From Tetrahymena elliotti 4EA (lineage: Eukaryota; Ciliophora; Oligohymenophorea; Hymenostomatida; Tetrahymenidae), in contig JH720367.1 of NCBI GenBank assembly GCA_000231825.2, forward strand, positions 186,001 to 250,000: a stretch of 64,000 nucleotides of DNA, read 5' to 3'. Within the stretch, counting starts at the first letter, position 1. Each line of letters starts with the position of its first letter. The notes under the pieces are model-generated. The model had not been told where the DNA came from. It made no database searches and saw only the letters and a list, made by a program, of their open reading frames with translations. The translations under genes and the position numbers were made by a program. This document shows, piece by piece, positions 12,428 to 23,955 of this stretch.

Positions 12428-15400
12428 TTTAGAAGCTTCTTGTCAAGAATGCGCGTTAAGTTATATAAAGATGAAGTTTTTGAGAAGCTCTTGATATTTG
12501 TTTATATGCTCTTTTTTATTTATTTTTTTTTTTTTCTTAATTAATTAATAGGTTAAGATAATATTTTTTGTTTGATTTTTAATTACTTTGTTTTTGATTA
12601 GCTTTGATTTTTGTTTTCAATAAAAAGAATATATATGATCTCTAATTTTTTACTGTCTAAACCAAATAAACTTCCATTCGCTTTTATATATATTTCGGTA
12701 AAAAAATCAAACATTATCCAAAATACTTAAAGGATTGCTGGCTATTTGGTTTGTCCAGAGTAAATCAAATCAAATTTTGTAATAAAGACAAAAAATACTG
12801 GAAGCCAAAGATTAACATAATTTTTACCACTTTTGATTGATCCATCTCTTGCAAATCTAAATTCCTCACCCTCATTTAAATATCATTTTCTACTCTTAAT
12901 TTTTGTAAAAAAAATCAATAATTTTGACTGATTCAGTCATCTTACTTACTACCCATAATATATTACAAAAATTCTCAAATTGACTGATTTGTTTATTTAT
13001 TCAAGATTTAAAAAATTCGATTCAAACCCAATCTCTCAAAACACAAATATATTTATAACTAACTAATTTAATCTATTTTAATTCTATTTTATAAATCATA
13101 TACAACATCTACTTTATACTGGCAAATAATACAAACTTAACTCGCCTACATAAAATTAATTTGTATCTTAAAGAACAAACTACTTTTTAGTTGCTTACTT
13201 ACCTTGCAGAAATTAATTTGTAAGTTTGGTAAATTAAATAATAAGATTCTGCCTCTTAAGAATATCTGATTCTCCTTAATAAATCAGTTTAAAATTTATT
13301 GAAAGTCAATCTTTAATAATTTCATTTATTTTTTGACTATAACTTTATCAATTTTACCTTAATTTTGAAAAGTTGTGGTAATACAAAAACTTTTCCCAAA
13401 GTTAAAATACAATCATCAGTAATATTTTTAATTAATTTATCTTTTTACCATTAATCCTCCACTATCTCAAATACTAGTTATGATTTTAGATTTTTTAAGC
13501 TCTTTTAATCGTTCATTTGCTTTTCCTTCTCTATTATCTTATTTAAGATTGTTTTCTTCATTTTCTTTTATTTTGTATTTCTGAAATCACTTTTTTTTAA
13601 TTTCTCCACAAATAATAAAAATAATAAAGACATAGAAATTATCTATTTTTTAAAAATAAATTATTTTCCTTAAATTCAAAACAATACTTAAACAATTTTT
13701 ACATTGTAAATTCCTAAACCACAATTCAAAAAAAGTTTCACTTTTGGCCATTAATAAACCAAAAATAGTTGTTAAATTTTTTTCTAAAAATATAATTACA
13801 ATTAATCTTTGCATATATATTTATTTATTCTTTTTAGGTGTTATTTTTACCTGAAATTATTATTATTAGCCTTAAAAAAAGTTAACTTTTTTCAGCTGAA
13901 CATTTTGTATATTTTAATAAGAAAAAATACTTTTCTATTATGCAAAATTTTTAAAATGAATTTGTAAATCAACACTATTTAATGGTCGTGTGTAAAAATC
14001 AATAAATTCACCTCAAAATTAAATTGAAAAATTAATATATTGAATTTCAATCAATTAGATGAATATATTTACATCTATCCTAGTTTTAAATGAACACTTG
14101 ATTTGTGATAAACATGATGGTTAATAATTAATTAAAATAAATTAAATTTCATATCAATCTTTTTAAATAAACTTATTGTAAAAAAAGATTCAGGTTTAAA
14201 TTTTAATACTTTTTATACATATACAAATTATTTATCAAACAATATTTTATGACATAAAACCATAGTACCTATCTAATTCAGGTTTACTTTTTCTTAGAAT
14301 AAGAATTCTTTTTTATTTTAATAAAAGTTTTTAAGGTAAAGAATTTGTTAAAATATTAAATCAAAGGTTTCTAATAAAATTTGATTTTCAATAAGTAACT
14401 ATGAAATTATTTTATTCATTCCTTTTGTTAATTTTTGAATTTTGAAAAAGATTTTTATTTATCTAAAAATTAATATTAATTTTTGTGTAAAAAATAATCA
14501 TTTAGATTTTTAGGAGATAATCAATGTATTTTATTATTCTGAAAGATACAAATATGAAGAACTAGAATTAGATTAAATAATAATAAAATAAAAATCAAGA
14601 GTATTTGATAGAAATAATAAATTAATATGAAACAAAAAATAGATCATATTTCTAACTTGACTTTTCAAATAAAAAAATGTTTGATCAAAAATATATTTTC
14701 CTCAATATTAGAAATTTCATTTAACAATTTTGATGAATTAAGAATAATAAATTTCTTCAAAATTTAGTTTTTTTTCTTTCTTCATAATAGATACCATAAT
14801 TTAATAAAATTTGAAAATTTATTTAATGAAAAAGTATCACTTTCTGTTAATTTTATTAAAAATATAAATTATGATAGAATAAATGTAGTTATTTTATATT
14901 TTCTAATTTTAGATAAAATCTTTGGTGGTATTCATTAAAACCTATTTTATTTTATAATATCTAACAAAAACATAAAAAAAAACTTAAAACAGTTTGAAAA
15001 ATTTTTTTATATCATTTTAAAATGAATTAATTTCAATCTATCACTTTCTTTTAATTTTAAGCAATTATTATTTTAGTGATTTTAATACTTCTTTACTGAT
15101 AGAATCTTCACTTTAGAATGTAAAAATAAATTATTTAGAGTCTATTTAAAATATAAAAAAGTAAAGTTAGATTTAAAAATTAATATTAAAATTGTATCGT
15201 ATCAGTCAATATGTTTTAAAATACACCTTATTAAACTAAACAAAAGAACCACAATTACCTTATCAAACGATAATCTGTCAATCCAAAAAATTAAGCAAAA
15301 TAAATGGAAAAAAAAATAGAGAATATTTAAAGTTTTTTTTTATTTAAAATTAAATTTAGATTAATGTATGATTTGGTTAAAAAATTTAAAATTTGCTTTT

Positions 15401-17751
15401 TAAATACATAATAACTTTTTTATTTAATAAAAAAATTAAAATATTTTTACATAATCATAATCATGACTAATTTATTGAGCTTTTTGATTTGAGCTATAAA
15501 CTTGAACCCAAGTATTTGACACCTTCATCCATTAATGGATTATCACTTTTATATTTAAAAGAATAAATAGAATTTAATTATATTAATTTTAGAAACATAA
15601 ATTATCAATTTAATAATCATCATTAAAAAAAAGTTAACCAAAGCTGAAAAATAAAGACATGTGATATTAGAGAAAATAAGAAAGACCCATTTTAAATTTT
15701 TTAACTTATTATTTTGTTTTTTTATGAATTAATAATTTAAAAAATATCAATTTAGAAAGTCTAATCTTTTATGAGAGTTAAAGTGCCAAAGCAAATAAAT
15801 TAGTACATTTTTATAAACTCGAACATAAGATTTACAGGACTTCTTAATAAATTGAGTTTATACTTTGTACATTTAAAAATGATATATTTAGGATAAATAA
15901 AAAATTTTGGTAAAAGATTAAAAGAGTAAAAAGTAAATAAATTGAAAAGGAATTATTATATAAACTTAAAATTTAAGTTAGTTGAATTAATTAATTAAAA
16001 ACAAACAGGCAAATAGTATATAATAAGTTATTTCAGAGTAATGATTTTAGAAAATTAAAAAAATTCCTAATATTTTATATTTTCAAAAAATTAAATTATT
16101 TTACATGAGTTTAAGTACCAAATTTTACATATTTACCATATGAGCTAAGTTAATACCCAAATCTTCTATGCTTTGGTGAGTAAATTAATTTTATCTTTTA
16201 AAATTTGCAAAAATATTTTTTGATAAAATAAAAGATATTAATTTAAATTAGTAAAAAAATAATTAAATTTACATTACTATTAAAGATTTAGTGATTAAAA
16301 AAATTATTTTGAGATTTTGAATGATTAATTTAAGCTTTTTCATAGGAGCAATTTTTTTGAGTATGAGGATGTGAATAAATTAAAAAAAATTATCAATTAC
16401 AGTACTAATCTAAGCTTTCGAAATAATTAATATGAGGAACAACATTATTTGATTTTATTTTTATTGCTGTCAAATTTTATTTGAAAGAATTTGAATGTAT
16501 TTTTAATTAATTGAAAAGAAAATGTTAGTTTAATCTTCCACAATACTTATTTAGTAAATTTATTTAAAATATTTCAATAGAGTAAATTAATATGCATACG
16601 AATGCATTGATTCAATTTACATTTACAAGTTATTTGTGATTTATTTAATAATTGAATTTAAATTTGAAAATAATAAAAGCAATCTTTCAGCAAATTTAAA
16701 AATCAAAAATAAATAAAAACCAAATGAGAAGTTCGAAAAAATCTATTGAGGATTGAAAATAAATAAAACAAATTCAAATCTTTATATCAAAAACATTAAA
16801 AATACTATTCAAATTATTTTACAAAACTAATTTTTTATTGTAAAGTTTTAGATGAAAAATCTATCTATTTTAATTAAATTTGCAAAAGTATGATTTTAAG
16901 ATAAAACCATTGAAAAAAAAATTTAATTTGTTTAAAATTACATAAATAAAAATTGTAATATGTAAAGTTAATAGTCTTCTTTTTATTATAATTATAATAA
17001 TTTAATGAAATGTAATTCATCATTTTTAATAAAATTACAATTTTTTTCTGCAGAATTTGGAATTTGGGAATGGATGCAAAAGATTTAATTTTTTTATAAA
17101 TATCTATTTGAGTTTTAGTTTTGATGATTTACTTTTGTAAAGAATAATTTATTTAGTAAAAATTTATTGAACAAAAAATACAATAAAATTAATGAAATAA
17201 ATCCTATTTTTGTCAATTAAAAATATGGATGAACTAGCTATTAGATCATTTTAAGAGCATAATCTTATTTGATGAGAGATGAAATAACTTATTTTTACAG
17301 TGAAAGTTTAATTAAGTTTCATTATTTTCTTGTCTCTTTTTGTTTAAAATTAAAGTTATTTGAGGTGAAAAATAAATTTTTTAACCCATAAATGCACTTG
17401 AATAGGAAGTAGAAAATAATTGAATGAATGAATGAATGAATGATACATAAAAATTATATTTATAGAAAAGAATGACAAATTAATTAAGAGTAATTAATTA
17501 GAATAGAAGGGTTTTTTTACTTATTGACGTATTTATAAGGGGAACAACTCATTATTTAATATATAGTAAATTATTAATTTAGTACATAATAGTAAGAAAG
17601 ATAATTAAAATAGTGACGAATCTTTTAAATTTCAATTTTGTCTTAAAATTTAAATCGATTTTGGTTTTGTTTTAGAAGAAGAATTTAATTAGTGATTGAA
17701 AATTTTGGAAAAATATGTATTTTTCCCCATTATTTTTCTATAATTATGAAA
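12428..17751. other. Gene-poor AT-rich stretch
   Basis: About 5.3 kb with no gene I can defend. A minus-strand ORF at 12882-12424, just upstream of the RING/IBR start, reads as a partly plausible peptide but has no start codon at its head. A second exon-like stretch sits near 17050-17150 (+). The rest is A/T runs plus one TGAA microsatellite (listed separately). Confidence 0.5.
17421..17443. repeat. (TGAA)n microsatellite
   Basis: Almost six perfect tandem TGAA units in non-coding sequence, about 310 nt beyond the stop of the first MORN gene. Confidence 0.95.
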
Positions 17752-18885
17752 TCAGAACCTAGCAGTAAGGCAAGAAGGAATAGGCTGATTTCTAAAGACT
17801 TATACCTTGTCTTAGCAGAAGTTTACTTAAATCAAGTTTGTAGAATTTTAGTTTTAGTTTTCATTATTTTGCAAATCATTTAATGGAATTTAGTTTATTT
17901 TAACAATTTAACCCATGCAAAATAGTACGTCAACCTACTTTTGTCCAACAATTAAAGTAGAAGGTCCATCTTGATATCCATTAACCCAGTTAGAAATGAG
18001 AATATAACCATTTTAATAATTTAATTATCCCTTTCCATTTCTACAATTTCTTTAGAAGGTTCCTGTAAAAATATCTCCCTTTTATTCTGTTTCTTTACCT
18101 TATCCTTCTTTAGCGTCAAGAACCCATTCTCCATTATAAGAACTACCATCTGGATAAAGCATTAAACCTTGTCCATTTCTATATCTATTTTTCATCTCCC
18201 CAATGTAATTGTTTCCATTTTTATAATATAGGATAGAATTTCCTTCAGGTACTTTATTGTTATTCATTTGGCCATGATACTCTCCTTCATCTGTTTGAGT
18301 AACATAATACTTAAATTACTATATGGATTTTTTCTTTTTTTATTTTATAGCATTCTATTCATTGTTATCAGTTGAAGGAAAGAGACTCTGTTTAATGTGA
18401 TCATAATTCAAGGGCTTGAAGCCATTGAAGAAGGGGCATGTAGCCAATTAATTAATTAAGTCTTCAGCAGTATAGAATATATATATGGTCTTTGATATTT
18501 ATTTAAAATATTTGTCTTTAGCTTTTATTTCTGCCTTATACTTTTATTGGCAGTTTCCAATAGCGGATTTACTTTATTTCTCTTAGATAAGACGAATTCT
18601 CACTGTTTTTATTTTTTCATTAATTATTTTGTTTGTTTCCTATTTAGAAACAACTTGAACAGGGACAGCTTATTATGAGTTTGTATTTTCTACTTCTGCT
18701 TCATTAATCTCTAAATTACTAACTTTATCAGCGTTCATGTAGGAAATATCTTTAATTGAGTTTTTCATTATAGGTATAGAAGAGTTATCAATCTCAAGGA
18801 TCTTGCAATCTTAATTGGAAGGAGTCTTTACATCATCTATTTTGTAGTGTGGTCTGGGTGAAAACATGTTAAAAATTTTCTTCAT
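17752..18885 (-). CDS. MORN-repeat protein 1
   Basis: Single-exon frame of 377 aa from ATG 18885 to TGA 17754-17752. The N-terminal 200 residues are charged and lack a known domain. From about residue 203 MORN units follow in tandem: EYHGQMNNN, NGNNYIGEMKNRYRNGQG, DGSSYNGEWV, then two weaker units. MORN repeats form beta-hairpin rods that bind lipids or act as scaffolds at membranes and cilia. The tail after about residue 315 has no MORN signature. Its nearest relative is the gene at 21257-22630, same strand and same order (unknown domain then MORN), so the two arose by local duplication. Confidence 0.88.
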
Positions 18886-20420
18886 TTTGCGTTTTTGATA
18901 TATATTTAATAAATTATTAATTACTGTTCTTTTCTTTCTTTCTTTGTTTATTTATTTATTTTTACTTATTTAGTTTTTTTAATTAATTTATAATTTTTAC
19001 ATGAATCCTGAATAGTTTTTTAAATGAAGGAATTACATGCTGAGTAAACATGATATTCAATTTATTTTTTTTTAGAATTAGTTTTCAGTGCAAGTATCTC
19101 CCAATAGATAAAAAGTAATTATATTTAATCAAAATTTGTAAAATATGCATTAATTTGCATCAAATTGACAAATAAATACATAATTTGTCTTTTATTTAAT
19201 TATATTTACTTCACAAAAGTTAATAACTCATAAAAAGCAAAACAAAATTATATGGAAAAAAGCAATTACGCTTAATTTCAATCAAAAATATATGAAATAC
19301 TTCACCAATTTCAAAATTGTTTTGTCTATAATTAGGTCAGCAAGATAAACAAAATTAGTGGAAAATTATTTAGATCTTAGTGATTTTTTAACGCTTCCTA
19401 AAAAAAGAATGACCTCTTTATTTTTTACTGCCCAAATTTTTATTTCAGTTCAGTAGCATGCATAAACAAATCTTTATATTTTTAAGATCTGTTTCAACTG
19501 TTAAAATAAAAATCTAGATTTTCTTTTAATAAATAGATAGATTAATATAGTTTTTAAAAATTAAATGGTGAAATAATTGTTAAAAGGAAGAAAAATTTAA
19601 TATTAATAAATTTACATATAAATTATTCTTTATTGATTGGCTTTCTTTTAATTGAATATTTTAGAATGGCGGATATTGATTGTAATTTAACTAAAATAAA
19701 TGAATGGTTTGTAAATTAGAAGTAACTAAATCTATTAATTTGTGTTAAACTTTATTCATATTACTATTTAAGTCTAAACTAAAGCAAATAAAAATTAACC
19801 ATAAAAAGTCTAATTTTTGATGGAGATTAAATGTTATTAGGTAAAGCATAACAAATAAGCTCTTTTAATTGAGAGTCTATTTCTTTAAAAAGGAATTTGT
19901 AAACTTTATTTGTAAATATTAAATAATCCCCAAATATTAGTTGATATTTAATCTTATAATAATAATCACATTTAAAAATCTGAATAATTATCTCAGAAAT
20001 ATTCAAAATCCCCTGTAAATTAAAATTTTATTGATGATGCTTATGATTGATATTCTAATCTTCCAATACAAATAAGTAAGTGCTTACAAAAATTTAAATA
20101 ATTGGCTTTTTCCTTATTAATTCAAAATATATCTTTAATTGTAATATGTAAGTATGCAAAAGAGCTATTTTAAATGAGAAACAATATATTTAAAAATTTT
20201 CCAGAATTTGAATGTAGAAAGAAAATACTTTGCAAACTTTTGAACATTAATTGAGGTATATATTTTATTTTTTCTAGTATGAGTAAGCTTTAAAGAGAAA
20301 GATAATTTCTTAAATTGGAAAAAGAGCATCATCAGATAAATAATTTTAATAGAAAATTGATAATAAAAAATAGAAATTGTTCTAAGAGAATTTGTGTCCA
20401 ATAGATAATAATAATAATAA
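18886..20420. other. Intergenic between MORN1 and a small plus-strand gene
   Basis: AT-rich. A minus-strand ORF at 20165-20401 overlaps an equally open plus-strand frame from ATG 20279; neither is convincing. Confidence 0.5.
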
Positions 20421-20767
20421 ATGGAATTACTTTTTTTGTTAAAAGTATCTTATATGAAGAGAGTAAGTATGAAAGTATATTGCTTAATAATTAATTGTTT
20501 TATGCAATTTTACAGTTTTTCTTGTTTAAGAAGCTGAATAATAATTAAAAGGAAATTATAAAAGAAAACGATAGTAAAGTAAAAACAAAAGAAATAGATC
20601 TTTCTCTAGCTAATTAAAAAAGTGTAATAGTCCTGATTAATTAAAATTTCCTTTTGGCAGCATTCGTTGAATAAAAATATTTGATTAAAGATATTTTTAT
20701 GCATTAGATTCCAAAAAAATTGTGGTTAAAAAAGGTAAAACAAAATAATTAGATTACAAATATATGA
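20421..20767 (+). CDS. Small two-exon gene, unknown function
   Basis: ATG 20421; exons 20421-20462 and 20516-20767. The 53-nt intron has textbook ends (GTAAGT ... TTTTACAG) and joins phase 0. Product about 97 aa: a hydrophobic start (MELLFLLKVSY), a Lys/Asn-rich middle, and a mixed C-terminal half containing IDLSLANQKSVIVLINQNF. No domain recognised. A +1 frame of exon 2 also looks protein-like (ending FPFGSIR before TGA) and would fit a different upstream exon, so the reading frame is not certain. Confidence 0.4.
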
Positions 20768-21256
20768 CCGAAGATATATTCTTTTTAATTTATTTCAAAT
20801 CTGGCTAATTTTTAATTGTTTTAACTTTTTTTTCTGGTAAAAAAATTCGTTTGAAAGAATTAATAAAAAACCAAAATACCTTTTATAACCTAACTTTAAA
20901 ATAGATAATTAATCGTTCATCTGGTAATTTAGACAGAAGTTAGAAGAATCCTAAATGTTTTTTTTATTATTTGAATGTTAGCTTATGTTAATTTTTTTCT
21001 AGTTTTGAGCAGAATGAATTTAATGATATATATATAAGTGACATGTATTAATTCATAATTTATTTACAGAAAGAAAAATACTTTATAATTAAATTTCAAA
21101 ATTTAGGGTTTTGTGTTATTTTTATTGTTCATATTTGATTATCTGATTTTAACTTATTAATCAGGGTCTAATAAATTTTAATATTTGGAAAAAAGTTAAG
21201 GAAAATTGTTTAGTTTGCTTCAAGAGTCTTTCAAATACTTCTTACTCTAAAGCTTT
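20768..21256. other. Intergenic
   Basis: AT-rich; nothing seen beyond likely 3' flanks of the genes on either side. Confidence 0.6.
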
Positions 21257-22630
21257 TCAAAGGTTATCTTACATTTTTTATATTTAACTAAGCTGCTTAC
21301 TCTAAACAGCAGAAATATTTTTTTTAGGCGAAGAACTTGAGCTTTGGTTTTGAAGATACAACTAAGATTTAGTATCTAAACTTATGTTAAAAGCAGATTA
21401 TGACAAGTCTTTTTGCTGCTTTGCAAATTAAAATACTGAAGGATCTATACTCTAATATTTTGATTATTATTATTATTATTATACTTATTCTTGTTGTCTT
21501 TAAGGGTTTTTCATTTATAAAAAAGGTTTAATATATTCATTTATTTCAATTTATTGAGGAAAAACTTAAACATGAATTAATGTATAGTGATTTCTATCTT
21601 AAGGTACTTTATCTATAGTCACGCCATTGATTGAAGTTATTATTCCACTTTTAAATTCTAACTTAAAAAAGTTAACTCCTACTGTGAGTAAAAATTCTCC
21701 TTCTTCATATCCATTAGACCAAACTCCTTCCAGAATAGATCCATCTTTAAATGTGAGTTTACCTTTACCTGATTTTGCTCCATCTTTGAACTATCCTCTA
21801 TACATATTTTTAGAAGAATCTGTGAAAACTCCTTCTCCACACATTTAGTCTTCAACCCAACTACCATCATAAGTCGATCCATTGCTCATGATATAGTATC
21901 CTTTTTAATGTCTTTGTCTCATAAAAAGCTAACCTTAATAAATACTACCATCATTATAGTAGTAAATACCTAATCCATTTGGAATATTATTATGAGATAA
22001 AGTGCCATGGTATTCACCATCATCCATTTTCTAAATATAGTAGGCGTTCTTTAAATTTCTGTAAGAATTATGCATCTAGCTCAATGCTGTTTAAATATGA
22101 GCAACTTAGACTAATCTAAATCCTTTCATAAAAGAAATTTCATTGATTTATGATTCAAGATACTAATTCTATTTAGTACATATCTTCTTTCTTGATAGAA
22201 TCTTTCCAAATTAATCTTTTGCTTGGATTTCATACCATACATCTTAGTTAGATGTGTTAGAATTAATATTTTGATTCCAAAAAAATGGAGTTGCTTCAAT
22301 GTACTTGATAATTTTAATGTAATTTATTTATTCAAATGATACTTATTTCTCAACTAATTTTGGAAATGTAACTGCTTTCGTTTAGTTTTCCTTTTTCATT
22401 TATTCTTCGTTCATTAGTTTCATACTTAAATTATTATTATTATTCACAACGGAGATGTCATTATCATTACTAAAACTACCAGGAAAAGCACTGCTTCCTA
22501 AAAAAGAACTTTGTTATGGTATTCTTCTATCACTTAGCTCATACATCTAGTATTTTTTACTATTATCTAAGTAAGGAGAGGCATCTTAATTCGAAGACTT
22601 AAACTGTTAAAGATTGTTAGTTTTTTACAT
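21257..22630 (-). CDS. MORN-repeat protein 2
   Basis: Single-exon frame of 457 aa. ATG 22630 is followed directly by a TAA glutamine codon. Residues 1-100 are Ser/Asn-rich; 100-230 form a unique region matching the MORN1 N-terminal part in layout (a block like ISFMKGFRLVQVAHIQ aligns with its counterpart before the repeats). MORN units start at about 235: DGEYHGTL, NGLGIYYYNDGS, NGSTYDGSWVEDQMCGEGV, then two more. The C-terminal 100 residues are Gln/Ser-rich and include a run of six TAA-encoded Gln. Likely a membrane- or cytoskeleton-associated scaffold. Paralogue of the gene at 17752-18885. Confidence 0.88.
21464..21481 (-). repeat. (TAA)6 glutamine tract inside MORN2
   Basis: Six consecutive TAA codons on the minus strand (TTA repeats on plus), read as Gln6 in the C-terminal tail of the MORN2 protein. 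Confidence 0.9.
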
Positions 22631-23955
22631 TTATTTCGTTTGCTGACTTGCTTTAATGTTGATTTATATATTTATAATCTTTTGTAATATTAATTAATTA
22701 TTAATTTTGAGATTAAAGCTTACTTTTGTATTAATATAGTGGTTTATAATCCCATCTATCTTTAATTTTATTGGTTATTAGAAATGTTAAGACCAAATTC
22801 GATTGAAGCTTTGAGTATTTATGAGCAAACAAATATTATAAAATAAAAATATAATTTCGTATCTATATTTCGTTTTTTAACTAATGGTAAGTCATAGAAA
22901 ATGAGTTTAAATTTACTCTTAAAACTTCTCGCTTAAAGAACAATTCTAAAACATCTAGTGAATATTAGTAGGTCGAAAGACCAAATAGTTTATAAAGATA
23001 TTTAAAAATAAATTATTTGTGTATCTTCATAAAGATAGCTATCTAAATAGCTATTTTCTTTTCAAATATTTTTTATTTTTATCTGAAAAATAAAATTTAA
23101 CTTGAAATTAAGTTGAATAAAAATATCTTTATTTGATCTTATTTTTCCAAAAATAATTTTAATTAAATGGACAATATCACTATTGATAAAAAATTATTAA
23201 ACTCTAATAATGAACTTTCATTTTTCAATAAATACTCTCGCTATTAAAATGCCAAATACTAACATTTTAATTTATTTTTAGAGATATTAAGCCCATACTT
23301 TTAAGCAATTTAAATTATATTTTTAAAAAAGATTGAAAAAATATTTTTTATATTTGAGTTTGTATCAAATGTAAAATTGAAGAAATATATTTGTAGAGCA
23401 AATGTATGATTGTCTCACAACTAATTTTGACAAAAAAATTCAATTATTATTATAGTAATCTAAATCATATAAATATTCTTTGAATTACAATTTAATTCTA
23501 TAAGGCCTAAAAGGACTTCTTGAAACAGGCTATTTTTGAAGAAAATTTAGTCATCAAGTTATATTTAATTAATTTTTAGATTGATTAGATTGTACTTATC
23601 AGTATAAAAAAAGATATTTCTAAAGAAGGTATAAGAATTTCTTTTATTAATAGATAGTATTAAATGTAAAGTTAGATCCACATTTATAGAAAAATGTAAA
23701 ATTTTAGATTACATCTAATAAATTTTGATTACAAATATTTTAAATTTAGAGGAAAATTTAATTTATTAAAATTCAGGCTATTTTTATCCTTTTTTGTTCT
23801 TCTTTTCTTTTTTATTTGTAAAGAAAAAAATTTAATCTAAATTACTGAGATAGATTATAATTGGAATTTATTCATTTTTCCTTAAATGTGTGTATTGCTA
23901 AAAATATTAAAACTAAACATAAAAAATAATAATTAATTAAGCATATATTTGTTCT
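22631..23955. other. Intergenic: MORN2 upstream and sensor-gene 3' flank
   Basis: AT-rich. A 60-codon plus-strand ORF begins near ATG 22900 without other support. The 12-bp palindrome AGATAGCTATCT occurs near 23033. Confidence 0.5.

Noticed and set aside
13018..13040. T-loop-like string on the minus strand
   Set aside because: No matching acceptor or anticodon arms could be folded around it.
21627..21848. Plus-strand ORF opposite MORN2
   Set aside because: It is the antisense shadow of the MORN repeats; the minus frame carries the recognisable repeats.
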